64,000 bases of DNA from Xanthomonas melonis (GTDB lineage: Bacteria > Pseudomonadota > Gammaproteobacteria > Xanthomonadales > Xanthomonadaceae): NCBI RefSeq assembly GCF_020783655.1, contig NZ_JAJGQH010000004.1, positions 62,001-126,000 of the forward strand. The letters run 5' to 3'. Positions 50,848-59,723 of this stretch are shown here, piece by piece. A program made the position numbers and the translations under genes. The notes beneath the pieces were generated by a model. It was given only the letters and a program-made list of their open reading frames with translations. It was not told the DNA's origin and did no database searches. Positions within the stretch are counted from its first letter, which is position 1, and every line of letters begins with the position of its first letter.

Positions 50848-50875
50848 TGCAATCGATACGGTGCAATCGATTGAA
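50848..50875 (+). promoter_or_regulatory. Candidate LacI-family operators upstream of the 3-keto-sugar operon
   Basis: Two copies in tandem: TGCAATCGATACGG (50848-50861, half match) and TGCAATCGATTGAA (50862-50875). The second is a 13-of-14 palindrome around ATCGAT. An identical 14-mer lies at 59710-59723 before the opposite operon and its regulator, so both likely bind the LacI-family protein at 59790-60800. Confidence 0.65.
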
Positions 50876-50924
50876 TCGCCGCGAATTTTCAGCATTTGAT
50901 GCCGGTTGGGAGGCCGGAATACGG

Positions 50925-51839
50925 ATGTCCATCAGATCGAGCGGGCCGGCGCCGGCCCCGGGATTCACGAGACGAGATGCGCTGCGGGTTGCTGTTGCCG
51001 GGAGCCTTGGCCTCGGCGCGACGAGTGTGTTGCCTGCGCTTGCCGTTGACGCGTCGCGCAAGGCTACGGGCGAGGGCAAGGGCAAGCTGAAGCATTCCGT
51101 GGCCCGCTGGACGTTCCCGCAGCAGTCGGTCGCCCAGCTTTGCCAGACGGTGAAACGGCTAGGGTTCGCTGCCATCGATCTGGTCGGCCCGGCAGATTGG
51201 CCCACGCTCAAGGCCAATGGTGTCGATAGCTCGATGTGCAATGGCGCGGAGATCGGCCTGGACAAGGGCTTCGCCAACCGCCAGTTCCACGACCAGCTGG
51301 TCGAGCGCTACACGCGGCACATCGATCTGGTGGCCGATGCCGGCTATCGCAACCTCATCTGTTTTTCCGGCAACCGGAATGGCATGGATCCGCAAGACGG
51401 CATGGCCCACGCCGAAGCCGGACTCAAGCGCATTCTCGGGCATGCGGAAAAGCGTGGCGTCGTACTGGTGATGGAACTGCTGAACTCCAGGGTCGATCAT
51501 CCCGACTATCTGTGCGACCACTCGGCGTGGGGCGTGGAGCTGTGCCGGCGGATCGGCTCGGAACATTTCGGCCTGCTGTACGACATCTACCACATGCAGG
51601 TCATGGAGGGCGACATCATCGCCACCATCGGCAAGCACCACACGTTCTTCAAGCATTACCACACTGCGGGGGTGCCTGGTCGGCACGAGATCGGAGACGC
51701 TCAGGAACTCCACTATCCCGCCATCTGTCGCGCGATCCGCGATACCGGTTTCGATGGCTATCTGGCGCAGGAATTCATTCCTGCCGCGCCGGATCCCGTC
51801 GGCTCGCTGCGCGAGGCGATCCGCCTCTGCGATGTCTGA
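50925..51839 (+). CDS. Tat-exported TIM-barrel isomerase (hydroxypyruvate isomerase-like)
   Basis: A 304-residue AP-endonuclease-family-2/xylose-isomerase-fold protein. The N-terminus is a twin-arginine signal (FTRRDALRVAVAGSLGLG, about 14-31). The mature part is a TIM barrel: RWTFPQQSVAQLCQTVKRLGF, FSGNRNGMD, MELLNSRVDHPDY (metal Glu), LLYDIYHMQVMEGD, FKHYHTAGVPGRHEIG and AQEFIPAAPDP. Acts as an isomerase or epimerase on small keto sugars, in the periplasm. First gene of the rightward operon; the ATG at 50925 precedes the RR motif by 16 residues. Confidence 0.82.
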   Translation: MSIRSSGPAPAPGFTRRDALRVAVAGSLGLGATSVLPALAVDASRKATGEGKGKLKHSVARWTFPQQSVAQLCQTVKRLGFAAIDLVGPADWPTLKANGVDSSMCNGAEIGLDKGFANRQFHDQLVERYTRHIDLVADAGYRNLICFSGNRNGMDPQDGMAHAEAGLKRILGHAEKRGVVLVMELLNSRVDHPDYLCDHSAWGVELCRRIGSEHFGLLYDIYHMQVMEGDIIATIGKHHTFFKHYHTAGVPGRHEIGDAQELHYPAICRAIRDTGFDGYLAQEFIPAAPDPVGSLREAIRLCDV

Positions 51840-51869
51840 AACGCTATCCACCCAGGTGAAGTACAACCC

Positions 51870-53555
51870 ATGGCAGACAATCACTACGACGCCATCGTCG
51901 TCGGTTCGGGAATCAGTGGCGGTTGGGCGGCGAAGGAACTGACCGAGAAAGGTCTCAAGGTGCTGATGCTGGAACGCGGACGCAACATCGAGCACGTCAA
52001 GGACTATGTCAACGCGATGAAGGAAGTGTGGGATTTCCCTCACTACAACCGGCCGACCCAGGCGATGAAGGCCGACTATCCGGTATTGCGACGCGACTAC
52101 GGCCTGGTCGAGAACCTGCAGGGCATGTGGGCCAACGAAAAGGAATCGCCCTATACCGAGATCAAGCGATTCGACTGGTACCGCGGCTATCACGTGGGGG
52201 GGCGTTCGCTGCTGTGGGGACGGCAGAGCTATCGCCTGTCGGACCTGGATTTCCAGGCCAACCTCAAGGACGGCATCGCCACCGATTGGCCGATCCGCTA
52301 CGCCGACATCGCACCCTGGTACGACTACGTGGAGAAGTTCGCCGGCATCGCCGGCACGCGCGAGGGCCTGGACGTATTGCCCGATGGTCAGTTCCTGCCG
52401 CCTATCCCGTTGAACATCGTGGAAAAGGACGTGGCCGCGCGGATCAAGAAGGCCTTCGGCGGAACCAGGCACCTGATCCATTCGCGCACCGCCAACATCA
52501 CTCAGCCGATGGCCGAGCAGGGCCGCGTCAACTGCCAGTATCGCAACAAGTGCATCCTGGGTTGTCCGTTCGGCGCTTATTTCTCGACCCAGTCGGCGAC
52601 GCTGCCGGCGGCCATGAAGACGGGCAATCTGACCTTGCGCCCCTTCTCGATCGTCAAGGAAGTGCTCTACGACAAAGACCGCAAGCGTGCGCGGGGCGTG
52701 GAGATCATCGATGCGGAGAGCGGCCAGACCTATCAGTACACGGCCAAGGTCATCTTCCTCAATGCGTCCTCGTTCAACTCGACCTGGCTGCTGATGAACT
52801 CGGCCACCGAAGTCTGGGAGGGCGGGCTGGGCTCTTCGTCCGGCGAGCTCGGGCACAACGTGATGGACCATCATTTCGGCGCAGGCGCCTCCGGCCGGGT
52901 CGAGGGTTATGAGGACAAGTACTACTTCGGCCGTCGTCCGTGCGGGTTCTACATTCCGCGATTCCGCAATGTTGCCGCGGACAGGCGCGGCTACCTGCGC
53001 GGGTTCGGCTACCAGGGAGGCGCCAGCCGCACCGGGTGGTCGCGCGAGATCGCCGAGCTCAACATCGGCGCCGACTTGAAGGAAGCGCTGACCCAGCCGG
53101 GCGATTGGCGCATCGGCATGACCGGCTTCGGCGAAATGCTGCCTCACCACGACAATACGATTCGCCTGGATCCGCAGCGCAAGGACAAGTGGGGATTGCC
53201 GGTGCTGGCGATGGATGTGTCCTTGCGCGCGAACGAAAAGGCCATGCGCAAGGACATGGCCGCCGATGCCGCCGAGATGTTCGAGGCCGCCGGCGTCAAG
53301 GACGTGCAGATGCACGACGACGACTACGCCCCGGGCAAGGGCATCCACGAGATGGGCACCGCGCGCATGGGCCGCGACCGCAAGAGTTCCGTACTGAACC
53401 AGCACAACCAGGTCTGGGACGCGCCGAACGTCTATGTCACCGACGGCGCCTGCATGACCTCCAGCGCCTGCGTGAATCCCTCGCTGACCTACATGGCGTT
53501 GACCGCGCGGGCCGCCGATCACGCCGTGCGCGAGCTGAAAGCGGGGAACCTGTGA
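51870..53555 (+). CDS. GMC-family FAD-dependent sugar dehydrogenase (glucoside 3-dehydrogenase-like)
   Basis: A 561-residue flavoprotein. The dinucleotide motif is VGSGISGGWAAKEL (11-24). GGRSLLWG, the C-terminal GIHEMGTARMG and NPSLTYMALTARAADH are family motifs, with the His of HEMGTARMG as catalytic base. C222, C228 and C232 (C-x5-C-x3-C) match the spacing reported for the [3Fe-4S] ligands of bacterial FAD-glucose dehydrogenase alpha subunits, so electron transfer onward to the cytochrome is plausible. No signal peptide is seen; export would be via its Tat-signal partner downstream. Oxidation of glycosides at C3 is inferred from neighbours. Confidence 0.85.
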   Translation: MADNHYDAIVVGSGISGGWAAKELTEKGLKVLMLERGRNIEHVKDYVNAMKEVWDFPHYNRPTQAMKADYPVLRRDYGLVENLQGMWANEKESPYTEIKRFDWYRGYHVGGRSLLWGRQSYRLSDLDFQANLKDGIATDWPIRYADIAPWYDYVEKFAGIAGTREGLDVLPDGQFLPPIPLNIVEKDVAARIKKAFGGTRHLIHSRTANITQPMAEQGRVNCQYRNKCILGCPFGAYFSTQSATLPAAMKTGNLTLRPFSIVKEVLYDKDRKRARGVEIIDAESGQTYQYTAKVIFLNASSFNSTWLLMNSATEVWEGGLGSSSGELGHNVMDHHFGAGASGRVEGYEDKYYFGRRPCGFYIPRFRNVAADRRGYLRGFGYQGGASRTGWSREIAELNIGADLKEALTQPGDWRIGMTGFGEMLPHHDNTIRLDPQRKDKWGLPVLAMDVSLRANEKAMRKDMAADAAEMFEAAGVKDVQMHDDDYAPGKGIHEMGTARMGRDRKSSVLNQHNQVWDAPNVYVTDGACMTSSACVNPSLTYMALTARAADHAVRELKAGNL

Positions 53556-54130
53556 TGGACCGCCGCGAACTGTTGAAGATGATCGTCGCCGCCACCGGCG
53601 CGGCCATGGTCGGCCTGCCCGCACTGGCCCATGCACAGGCGCCGGCCGCAGCAGCGAAGACGCTGTTCTCCGCCGCCGATATCGGCATGCTGGACGAGAT
53701 CGCCGAGACCATCCTGCCGCGGACCGGAACGCCGGGGGCGAAGGACGCCGGCGCCGGCCCGTTCATGGCGCAATTCGTCACCGACTGCTACACCGCCCGC
53801 CAGCAGGCGGCGTTCCGCGCCGGCCTGCGCGAGATCGACAAACGCGCAGGCGGCCGATTCGTATCGCTGGCGCCGCAGGCACGCACCGAGCTGCTGCGCG
53901 CGCTGGATGCAGAAGCCAGGAAACACGCCGTCAGAACGACCGATACCGGCACTGCCGAAGTGGCGGAGGCGATGCCGCATTACTTCACGATGATCAAGCA
54001 GCTGGCCATCTTCAGCTTCTTCAGCTCGAAGGTCGCCGCCACCGACGTGCTGCGCTACGTCGCCGTGCCGGGCCGCTACGACGGCGACATGGCGTATGCC
54101 CCCGGCACGCCCGCCTGGGCGACCAACTGA
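53555..54130 (+). CDS. Gluconate 2-dehydrogenase subunit 3 family protein (small subunit of the dehydrogenase)
   Basis: A 191-residue protein with a Tat-like signal (MDRRELLKMIVAATGAAMVG, 1-20), then the subunit-3 fold: LFSAADIGMLDEIAETILPRTGTPGAKDAG, FVTDCYTARQQAAF and the C-terminal AVPGRYDGDMAYAPGTPAW. In related dehydrogenases the small subunit carries the export signal and hitch-hikes the FAD subunit into the periplasm. Coupled to the GMC gene as TGATG (53553-53557). Confidence 0.87.
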   Translation: MDRRELLKMIVAATGAAMVGLPALAHAQAPAAAAKTLFSAADIGMLDEIAETILPRTGTPGAKDAGAGPFMAQFVTDCYTARQQAAFRAGLREIDKRAGGRFVSLAPQARTELLRALDAEARKHAVRTTDTGTAEVAEAMPHYFTMIKQLAIFSFFSSKVAATDVLRYVAVPGRYDGDMAYAPGTPAWATN

Positions 54131-54174
54131 TGGATCGCGACGCTACGCTCCTGCGCTATTTTCCCGGGAACACC

Positions 54175-54906
54175 ATGACCAGACCTTTGCTGATGGCGGC
54201 CGGCCTGCTGGCCGCAGCGCCTGCGTTCGCGCAGACCAGCGGCGACCCGGCCAAGACCGAGGTGTGGACGCCCGTTCCCGCGATCGTGGCCACGCCTCCG
54301 GGCCGCGCGCCTTCCGACGCGATCGTGTTGTTCGATGGCAAGGATCTCTCCGCCTGGGAGTCGGAGCAGGGCGGACCGGTGCCCTGGAGTGTCGCCGACG
54401 GCGCGCTGACCGTGGTTCCGGGAAGCAAGGGCATCCGCACCAAGCAGCGCTTCTGCGATATCCAACTGCATGTCGAATGGCGCACGCCCACCGCGACCCG
54501 CGGTTTCGAAGGGCAGCAGCGCGGCAATAGCGGCATCTTCCTGCAGGAACTGTATGAGCTGCAGGTGCTCGACAGCGACAACAACCCGACCTACACCAAC
54601 GGCCAGGCCGGCGCGATCTACAAGCAGGCCATTCCGTTGGTGAACGCGTCGCGTGCGCCGGGTCAGTGGCAGGCCTACGACATCATCTGGAAGGCGCCCC
54701 GCTTCTCGCAGGGGGGCGGGCTCACGTCGCCTGCGCGCATCACCGTCCTCCACAACGGTGTGCTGGTGCAGAACGACACCGTCGTGTCGGGCAAGACCGA
54801 GTACATCGGTGCGCCGTCGTACGCACCGCATGCCTGCGCGCCGATCTTCCTGCAGGAACACGATTCCAAGGTCAGCTATCGCAACATCTGGGTGCGCACG
54901 CTGTAG
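54175..54906 (+). CDS. DUF1080 3-keto-disaccharide hydrolase family protein
   Basis: A 243-residue exported protein: signal peptide (1-20, ending AFAQ), then the beta-sandwich of Pfam family 3-keto-disaccharide hydrolase (DUF1080): LFDGKDLSAWES, QLHVEWRTPT, GNSGIFLQELYELQVLDS, and VHNGVLVQNDTV-like LHNGVLVQNDTVVSG. Members cleave 3-ketoglycosides by elimination or hydrolysis. It follows the dehydrogenase subunits, giving the expected oxidise-then-cleave order. An in-frame ATG at 54130 overlaps the previous stop; 54175 was preferred because it starts the signal peptide. Confidence 0.85.
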   Translation: MTRPLLMAAGLLAAAPAFAQTSGDPAKTEVWTPVPAIVATPPGRAPSDAIVLFDGKDLSAWESEQGGPVPWSVADGALTVVPGSKGIRTKQRFCDIQLHVEWRTPTATRGFEGQQRGNSGIFLQELYELQVLDSDNNPTYTNGQAGAIYKQAIPLVNASRAPGQWQAYDIIWKAPRFSQGGGLTSPARITVLHNGVLVQNDTVVSGKTEYIGAPSYAPHACAPIFLQEHDSKVSYRNIWVRTL

Positions 54907-55075
54907 CGCCGGCGTGCGGCTGGCGCCGGTCGCTTGGAGCGGCCAACGAAACATAGCGAGCAGTCGTCCGGTGGGTGTGGGCCGCGCGGAGGAAACGCAG
55001 CGTACGCGTGGTGCATGCCGCACCGAGCACCGGCCGCGCCCGCCTGGTGGTGGGCACAGTCGCTATCAGTTGCTC

Positions 55076-55372
55076 TTATTGCACGAGGAAGCTGGCGATC
55101 TCGTCGAGTTCCTGTTGCGATAGCTGGGCAAAGGGCGGCATCAATCCGCCGCCCTTGCTGATCTTCTCCTTGATCTGTGCAGGCTGCAGCCGCTTGCCCA
55201 CGTCGGTCAGCGCGGGAAATGCGGGCGGCATGCCTGTGCGATTCGCGCCGTGGCAGGCCGTGCAGTGTTGTGCGTAGAGCTGTGCGCCGGCCGTCGGCGC
55301 GTCCTTGGACCACGCCGTGGTCGCCAGTGTCGGCCCCAGCAGCGCCACCGCCAGTATCAGGATCGGTTTCAA
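55076..55372 (-). CDS. Class I c-type cytochrome, likely electron acceptor of the GMC dehydrogenase
   Basis: A 98-residue exported cytochrome: signal peptide (hydrophobic 4-20), one heme site CTACH at about 38-42, and a distal Met in GGLMPPF. It starts with a TTG at 55372: GAAGGAG lies seven bases upstream and the frame then opens with the signal peptide. No ATG in the frame would give this. It lies at the end of the leftward operon, so the dehydrogenase subunits and their electron acceptor belong to two operons of one regulon. Confidence 0.8.
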   Translation of the reverse strand: MKPILILAVALLGPTLATTAWSKDAPTAGAQLYAQHCTACHGANRTGMPPAFPALTDVGKRLQPAQIKEKISKGGGLMPPFAQLSQQELDEIASFLVQ

Positions 55373-55388
55373 GCGGAGCTCCTTCGCG

Positions 55389-56243
55389 CTAGCGATGCGT
55401 ACGGACGGGCAGGTGTACCCGCAGGTAGTCGGCACCGGTCCGGACGACCGTCGCCGGATCGCGCGGTTGGTCGTGTTCGATGATGTACCAGCGCACGCCA
55501 GCCCCGGCCGCGGCAGGCAGGATCGCGTTCCAGTCCAGCACCCCCCGGCCTACCGCGGCGAAGCCGCCCTCGTCCTCGGCCTGGCCTTTGGGGGCATTGT
55601 CCTTGGCATGCACCGCGAACATGCGGCCCTTGAACTTGCCCAGCATCATCGCCGGGTCGTAGCCTGCGCGCGCAACCCAGGCCAGGTCCAACTCGGTCTT
55701 GAGGTCGGGGCCGGCTGCTGCGAACAGCAGTTCCAGGCCGGTCTTGCCATTGAAGTCGACCAGTTCGAAGTCATGGTTGTGGTAGGCCAGTTGCATGCCC
55801 TTGGCCCGCATCCGCTTGGCGATCCGGCCCAGTTCCTGGCCCAAGGCGGTCCAGCCCGCGGCATCGGCCGGCCGGTCCTTCTCGTCCAGGTAGGGCACCA
55901 CCAGTGTCGTGTTGCCGATCGAACGGTTGAACGCCACCACGCCGTCCAGGTCCCTGCGGAGTTCGGCCAGTTGTACGTGCGAGGAGATCGCCTTGATCGA
56001 ATACTTGTCCAGAAGTTGCTTGAGTTCGGCGGCGCTGACGTTCTGCGTGCCGACCGTTTCCACCGCGCCCACGCCTGCATCGTGGACGATCCTCAGCTGT
56101 TGCTCGAGCGAGCCGGCGTTGCGCAGCGTGTACATCTGCACCGCGATGGGTTTGTGGGGGCCGGCAGCGTCGCGTGCGAAGGCGGGCAGGGCGGCGAGCA
56201 GCAGCAGGGCGAGGGCCGCAGTCTTGCGTGTAGGTGTAGGCAT
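55389..56243 (-). CDS. Exported sugar isomerase/epimerase (TIM barrel)
   Basis: A 284-residue protein with a signal peptide (about 1-24, ending AFARD), then a TIM barrel of the AP-endonuclease-2 type: VQMYTLRNAGSLEQQL, ETVGTQNVSAAEL, LAYHNHDFELVDFN, ELDLAWVARAGYDP, FAVHAKDNAPKG and WYIIEHDQPRDP. Metal ligands Glu, Asp, His and Glu are present. YcjR-type 3-keto epimerases have this fold, though the substrate here is not known. Confidence 0.82.
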   Translation of the reverse strand: MPTPTRKTAALALLLLAALPAFARDAAGPHKPIAVQMYTLRNAGSLEQQLRIVHDAGVGAVETVGTQNVSAAELKQLLDKYSIKAISSHVQLAELRRDLDGVVAFNRSIGNTTLVVPYLDEKDRPADAAGWTALGQELGRIAKRMRAKGMQLAYHNHDFELVDFNGKTGLELLFAAAGPDLKTELDLAWVARAGYDPAMMLGKFKGRMFAVHAKDNAPKGQAEDEGGFAAVGRGVLDWNAILPAAAGAGVRWYIIEHDQPRDPATVVRTGADYLRVHLPVRTHR

Positions 56244-56262
56244 CAGAATATCCTCCCGGGAT

Positions 56263-57387
56263 TCAATCGATGGATGTCCAGCCGCGTGTTCTGGCCGATG
56301 TGATGACGCGATCGACGATCAGCGCCGAGCGCACGCCGTCTTCGAAGGTGGGCAGACCTTCCGGCCGCTCGTTGTCGATGGCGCGATAGGTGTCGGCGAC
56401 GAACGCCTCGAAGCAATTGCCGTAGCCCTGCGCATGCCCGGCCGGCAGCACCGACAGCCGGCGCTGTTCGTCACTGCCGGCACCGGGCCCGCGCACGAAG
56501 ATCTCCTCGCGCTGGTCGGGCAGGCCGATCCACAACCGTTCGGCGTTCTCCTGGTCGAACGCCACGCTGGCCCTGGCGCCGTCGATCTCGAACCAGAGGC
56601 GATTGCGGCGTCCCGCCGAGACCTGACTCACCGTCAACGATGCCAGCGTGCCCGCGCCGGTTCTGAACATTGCCGCGGCCACGTCCTCGCTGGAGACCGC
56701 CTGCATCGCGCCGCCCGCCGCCGGTGTGCTGAAGCTCTGCCCGGTGACGGCGCCGCGTTCGGCGATCACGGTCGCGAACGCCGCGCTGACCTCGACGAAG
56801 CGCTCGCCGCCGACCCATTCCACCAGGTCGCACCAGTGCGAGCCGATGTCGGCGAACACGCGCGATGCGCCGCCCAGCGCCGGGTCCACGCGCCAGTTGT
56901 TGCTGGCAGGGTCCAGCAGCCAGTCCTGCAGATAGCTGCCGTGGATCAAGCGCAGCGGCCCCAGCTCGCCCTGCGCGATCCGCGCGCGCGCCTCGCGGAC
57001 CACCGGATGGTAGCGGTAGACGAAGGGAACCGTGGCAACCAAGCCGGTCGAGGCGGCCAGTGCCGCCAATGCCTGGGCGTCCTGTAACGTTGTGGCCAGG
57101 GGTTTCTCGCAGATCACGTGCTTGCCGGACTCCAGCGCGGCCTGCGCCATGGCGCGGTGCAGATGGTTGGGCGTGCACACGTGCACCACCTGCACCTGCG
57201 GATCTGCGACCACGTCCTCGATGTCGCGATAGGCACGCGGCACCTCCCATGCCTGGGCCGCGTCGCGTGCGCGTTCCGGGGAAGAGGCGGCAATGCCGCG
57301 GATCTGCGCACCGGCCAGTAGTGCCGCGCGACGATGCACGGCGCCGATCATGCCGGTGCCGACGATGGCGATTCCAAGCTTGCTCAT
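56263..57387 (-). CDS. Gfo/Idh/MocA-family oxidoreductase
   Basis: A 374-residue NAD(P)-dependent sugar oxidoreductase. The Rossmann motif is IVGTGMIGAVHRRAAL (8-23); EKPLA is the substrate-binding signature (CEKPLATTLQD), and the C-terminal half has GGASRVFADIGSHWCDLVEW with His as a probable catalytic residue. Such enzymes reduce 3-keto sugars or oxidise C3 of glycosides. No signal peptide, so it is cytoplasmic. Its start is 11 bases after the MFS gene. Confidence 0.88.
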   Translation of the reverse strand: MSKLGIAIVGTGMIGAVHRRAALLAGAQIRGIAASSPERARDAAQAWEVPRAYRDIEDVVADPQVQVVHVCTPNHLHRAMAQAALESGKHVICEKPLATTLQDAQALAALAASTGLVATVPFVYRYHPVVREARARIAQGELGPLRLIHGSYLQDWLLDPASNNWRVDPALGGASRVFADIGSHWCDLVEWVGGERFVEVSAAFATVIAERGAVTGQSFSTPAAGGAMQAVSSEDVAAAMFRTGAGTLASLTVSQVSAGRRNRLWFEIDGARASVAFDQENAERLWIGLPDQREEIFVRGPGAGSDEQRRLSVLPAGHAQGYGNCFEAFVADTYRAIDNERPEGLPTFEDGVRSALIVDRVITSARTRGWTSID

Positions 57388-57398
57388 CGAACTGGACC

Positions 57399-58616
57399 TC
57401 AGCGCGTGGAAGGAACGGCGGCGACGACCGGCCGGTCGCGGAACAGCAGCAGGAAGGCGACCAGCACGATCAGCGCCACGCCTGCCGGGAACAACCAGAT
57501 CTGCTGCCAGTCCGGGCCGGCCGCGGTGGTGTAGTGCTCCACCACCGCGCCGGACAGGAACGTGCCGATCAACATGCCCACGCCGTAGGTGGCCAGGGTG
57601 ATGAACCCCTGCGCGCTGCTGCGCGCGGCGGGGCCGGCATGCGCATCGGTGTAGATCTGGCCGGTGACGAAGAAGAAGTCGTAGCAGATGCCGTGCAGCA
57701 CGATGCCGATCACCAGCAAGGCGAAGCCGCCGCCCGCATCGCCGAAGGCGAACATCACGTAACGCAGCACCCACGCCGCCATGCCCAGCGCCAGCATCGT
57801 CTTGACCCCGAGCCGCGCGAACAGGAGCGGCATGGCCAGCATCAGCAGCACTTCGGACACCTGGCCCAGCGATTGCAGGCCGGCTGCGCCGCGCACGCCC
57901 AAAGCGTTGAGATACGGGTTGGTGAAGTTGTAGTAGAACGCCAGCGGGATGCAGATGGCGATGGATGCAAGGAAGAACACCAGGTAGGAGCGCGACTTCA
58001 GCAGCCGCAGCGCGTCCAGTCCCAGGATCTGCCCCAGCCCGGCGTCGCGCTGTCGCGCCAGCGGCGGCGTATGCGGCAGGGTGAAGGCATACAGGCCCAG
58101 GGCCAGCGATGCCAGCGCCGCCATCCGGAACGTCAGCTCGAGCCGGTGCGCCTGTTCCCAGCCCAGCCAGCCGATCAGCAGGCCCGCCACGATCCAGCCG
58201 ACGCTGCCGGCCATGCGCACGGGTGGGAACTGCTTTTCAGGAGATTGCATGTGCCGCATCGCCACGCTGTTGGCCAGCGCCAGCGTCGGCATGAACAACA
58301 GCATGTAGGCCATGACGTAAGCGGAGAACACGCCGAAGCTCGCCGCCGTGGACGCCAGCCACAGCAGCACCGCGCCGGCGAGATGCAGCAACGCGAGAAT
58401 GCGCTGCGCCGCGAAATAACGATCCGCGATCAGGCCAACCAGGAAGGGTGCCAGGATGGCGCCGATGGACTGGCTGAGGAAGGCGGTCGCCACCTGGCTC
58501 GCGCTGGCCTGGAGAGGGCCCTGCACCAGGTACGTGCCCAGGGTCACGAACCATGCCCCCCAGATGAAGAACTGCAGAAACATCATCGCGCCCAAGCGCG
58601 ACATGGTGTGCGTCAT
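57399..58616 (-). CDS. MFS transporter of the nucleoside:H+ symporter type
   Basis: A 405-residue inner-membrane transporter with about 12 helices. The N-terminus MMFLQFFIWGAWFVTLGTYL, ALIADRYFAAQRILALLHL (cytoplasmic loop) and VFVTGQIYTDAHAGPAARSSAQG are characteristic of the nucleoside:H+ symporter family (YegT/XapB/NupG). Near the C-terminus FFFVTGQIYTD is seen. In this context a sugar or keto-sugar is a more likely substrate than a nucleoside. Confidence 0.85.
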   Translation of the reverse strand: MTHTMSRLGAMMFLQFFIWGAWFVTLGTYLVQGPLQASASQVATAFLSQSIGAILAPFLVGLIADRYFAAQRILALLHLAGAVLLWLASTAASFGVFSAYVMAYMLLFMPTLALANSVAMRHMQSPEKQFPPVRMAGSVGWIVAGLLIGWLGWEQAHRLELTFRMAALASLALGLYAFTLPHTPPLARQRDAGLGQILGLDALRLLKSRSYLVFFLASIAICIPLAFYYNFTNPYLNALGVRGAAGLQSLGQVSEVLLMLAMPLLFARLGVKTMLALGMAAWVLRYVMFAFGDAGGGFALLVIGIVLHGICYDFFFVTGQIYTDAHAGPAARSSAQGFITLATYGVGMLIGTFLSGAVVEHYTTAAGPDWQQIWLFPAGVALIVLVAFLLLFRDRPVVAAVPSTR

Positions 58617-58641
58617 GGCTTGCCCTCCCAGGCGGTTCGGC

Positions 58642-59694
58642 TCAGATCCCCAGCGTGCGGCGCAGTGATTGCGGATCGGCGCCGCTGTCGGCGAAGTCGT
58701 CAAAGGCGCGCTCAGTCACGCGGATGATGTGGTCGCGGATGAACGCCGCACCCTCACGTGCGCCGTCTTCCGGATGCTTCAGGCAGCACTCCCACTCCAG
58801 TACCGCCCAACCCGGAAAATCGTACTGCGCGAACTTCGAGAAGATCGTTTTGAAGTCGATCTGGCCGTCGCCTAGCGAACGGAACCGCCCCGGACGGTCG
58901 ATCCAGTCCTGGTAGCCGCCGTAGACGCCGCTGCGCGCGCTGGGGCGATACTCCGCGTCCTTGACGTGGAAGATGCCGATGCGCGCGTGATACCGGTCGA
59001 TGAAGCCCAGATAGTCCATCTGCTGCAGCAGCAAGTGACTGGGGTCGTACAGGATCCTGGCGCGCGGATGATGGTCCACCACATCGAGGAAGCGCTCGAA
59101 GGTCGCGCCGTCGTGCAGGTCCTCGCCTGGGTGGATCTCGAAGCACAGGTCCACACCACAGGCATCGAAGGCATCCAGGATGGGACGCCAGCGGCGACCG
59201 AGTTCGGCGAACGCCGCTTCCACCAGCCCGGGCGGGCGCTGCGGCCAGGGGTACATGTAAGGCCAGGCCAGCGCGCCGGAGAACGTGGCATGCGCGGTCA
59301 GGCCCAGACGCTGGCTGGCCTTGGCCGCCAGCAGCAACTGTTCCACCGCCCAGGCCTGGCGGGCGGCAGGATCGCCGCGCTTGTCCGACGGTGCGAATCC
59401 GTCGAACAGGTGGTCATAGGCGGGGTGGACGGCGACCAGTTGCCCCTGCAGGTGCGTGGACAGCTCGGTGATCTGCAGGCCATGCCCGGCCAGCATGCCG
59501 GCGATGTCGTCGCAGTAAGCTTGGCTCTGCGCGGCCTGGGCCAGATCGAACAGCCGGGGCGCGCTGGTGGGGACTTGTACGCCAGAATAACCCAGGCCCG
59601 CAGCCCAACCGGCCAGCGTGTCCAAACGATCGAAGGGAGGTTTGTCGTCAATGAACTGCGCAAGGAACAGCGCTGGACCTTTGAGCGTCTTCAA
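58642..59694 (-). CDS. Sugar isomerase/epimerase, TIM barrel (cytoplasmic)
   Basis: A 350-residue AP-endonuclease-2-fold protein without signal peptide: LKGPALFLAQF, GYSGVQVPT, FEIHPGEDLHDG, ILYDPSHLLLQQMDYLG, FHVKDAEYRPSARSGVYGG, and VLEWECCLKHPEDGAREG (metal ligands Glu, Asp, His, Glu). The start is a TTG at 59694 with GAGG nine bases upstream; the longer ATG frame would place the operator within the coding sequence. It is the first gene of the leftward operon. Confidence 0.8.
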   Translation of the reverse strand: MKTLKGPALFLAQFIDDKPPFDRLDTLAGWAAGLGYSGVQVPTSAPRLFDLAQAAQSQAYCDDIAGMLAGHGLQITELSTHLQGQLVAVHPAYDHLFDGFAPSDKRGDPAARQAWAVEQLLLAAKASQRLGLTAHATFSGALAWPYMYPWPQRPPGLVEAAFAELGRRWRPILDAFDACGVDLCFEIHPGEDLHDGATFERFLDVVDHHPRARILYDPSHLLLQQMDYLGFIDRYHARIGIFHVKDAEYRPSARSGVYGGYQDWIDRPGRFRSLGDGQIDFKTIFSKFAQYDFPGWAVLEWECCLKHPEDGAREGAAFIRDHIIRVTERAFDDFADSGADPQSLRRTLGI

Positions 59695-59709
59695 CGTGAT
59701 TCGCCTCGA

Positions 59710-59723
59710 TGCAATCGATTGAA
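59710..59723. promoter_or_regulatory. Candidate LacI-family operator between the leftward operon and the regulator gene
   Basis: TGCAATCGATTGAA, identical to the copy at 50862-50875. It lies 16 bases from the TTG start of the epimerase gene and 67 bases from the lacI-type ATG, so it can control both. Confidence 0.7.

Noticed and set aside
51159..53636. 825-residue leftward frame opposite the isomerase and GMC genes
   Set aside because: Shadow; crosses two real genes whose motifs are intact on the other strand.
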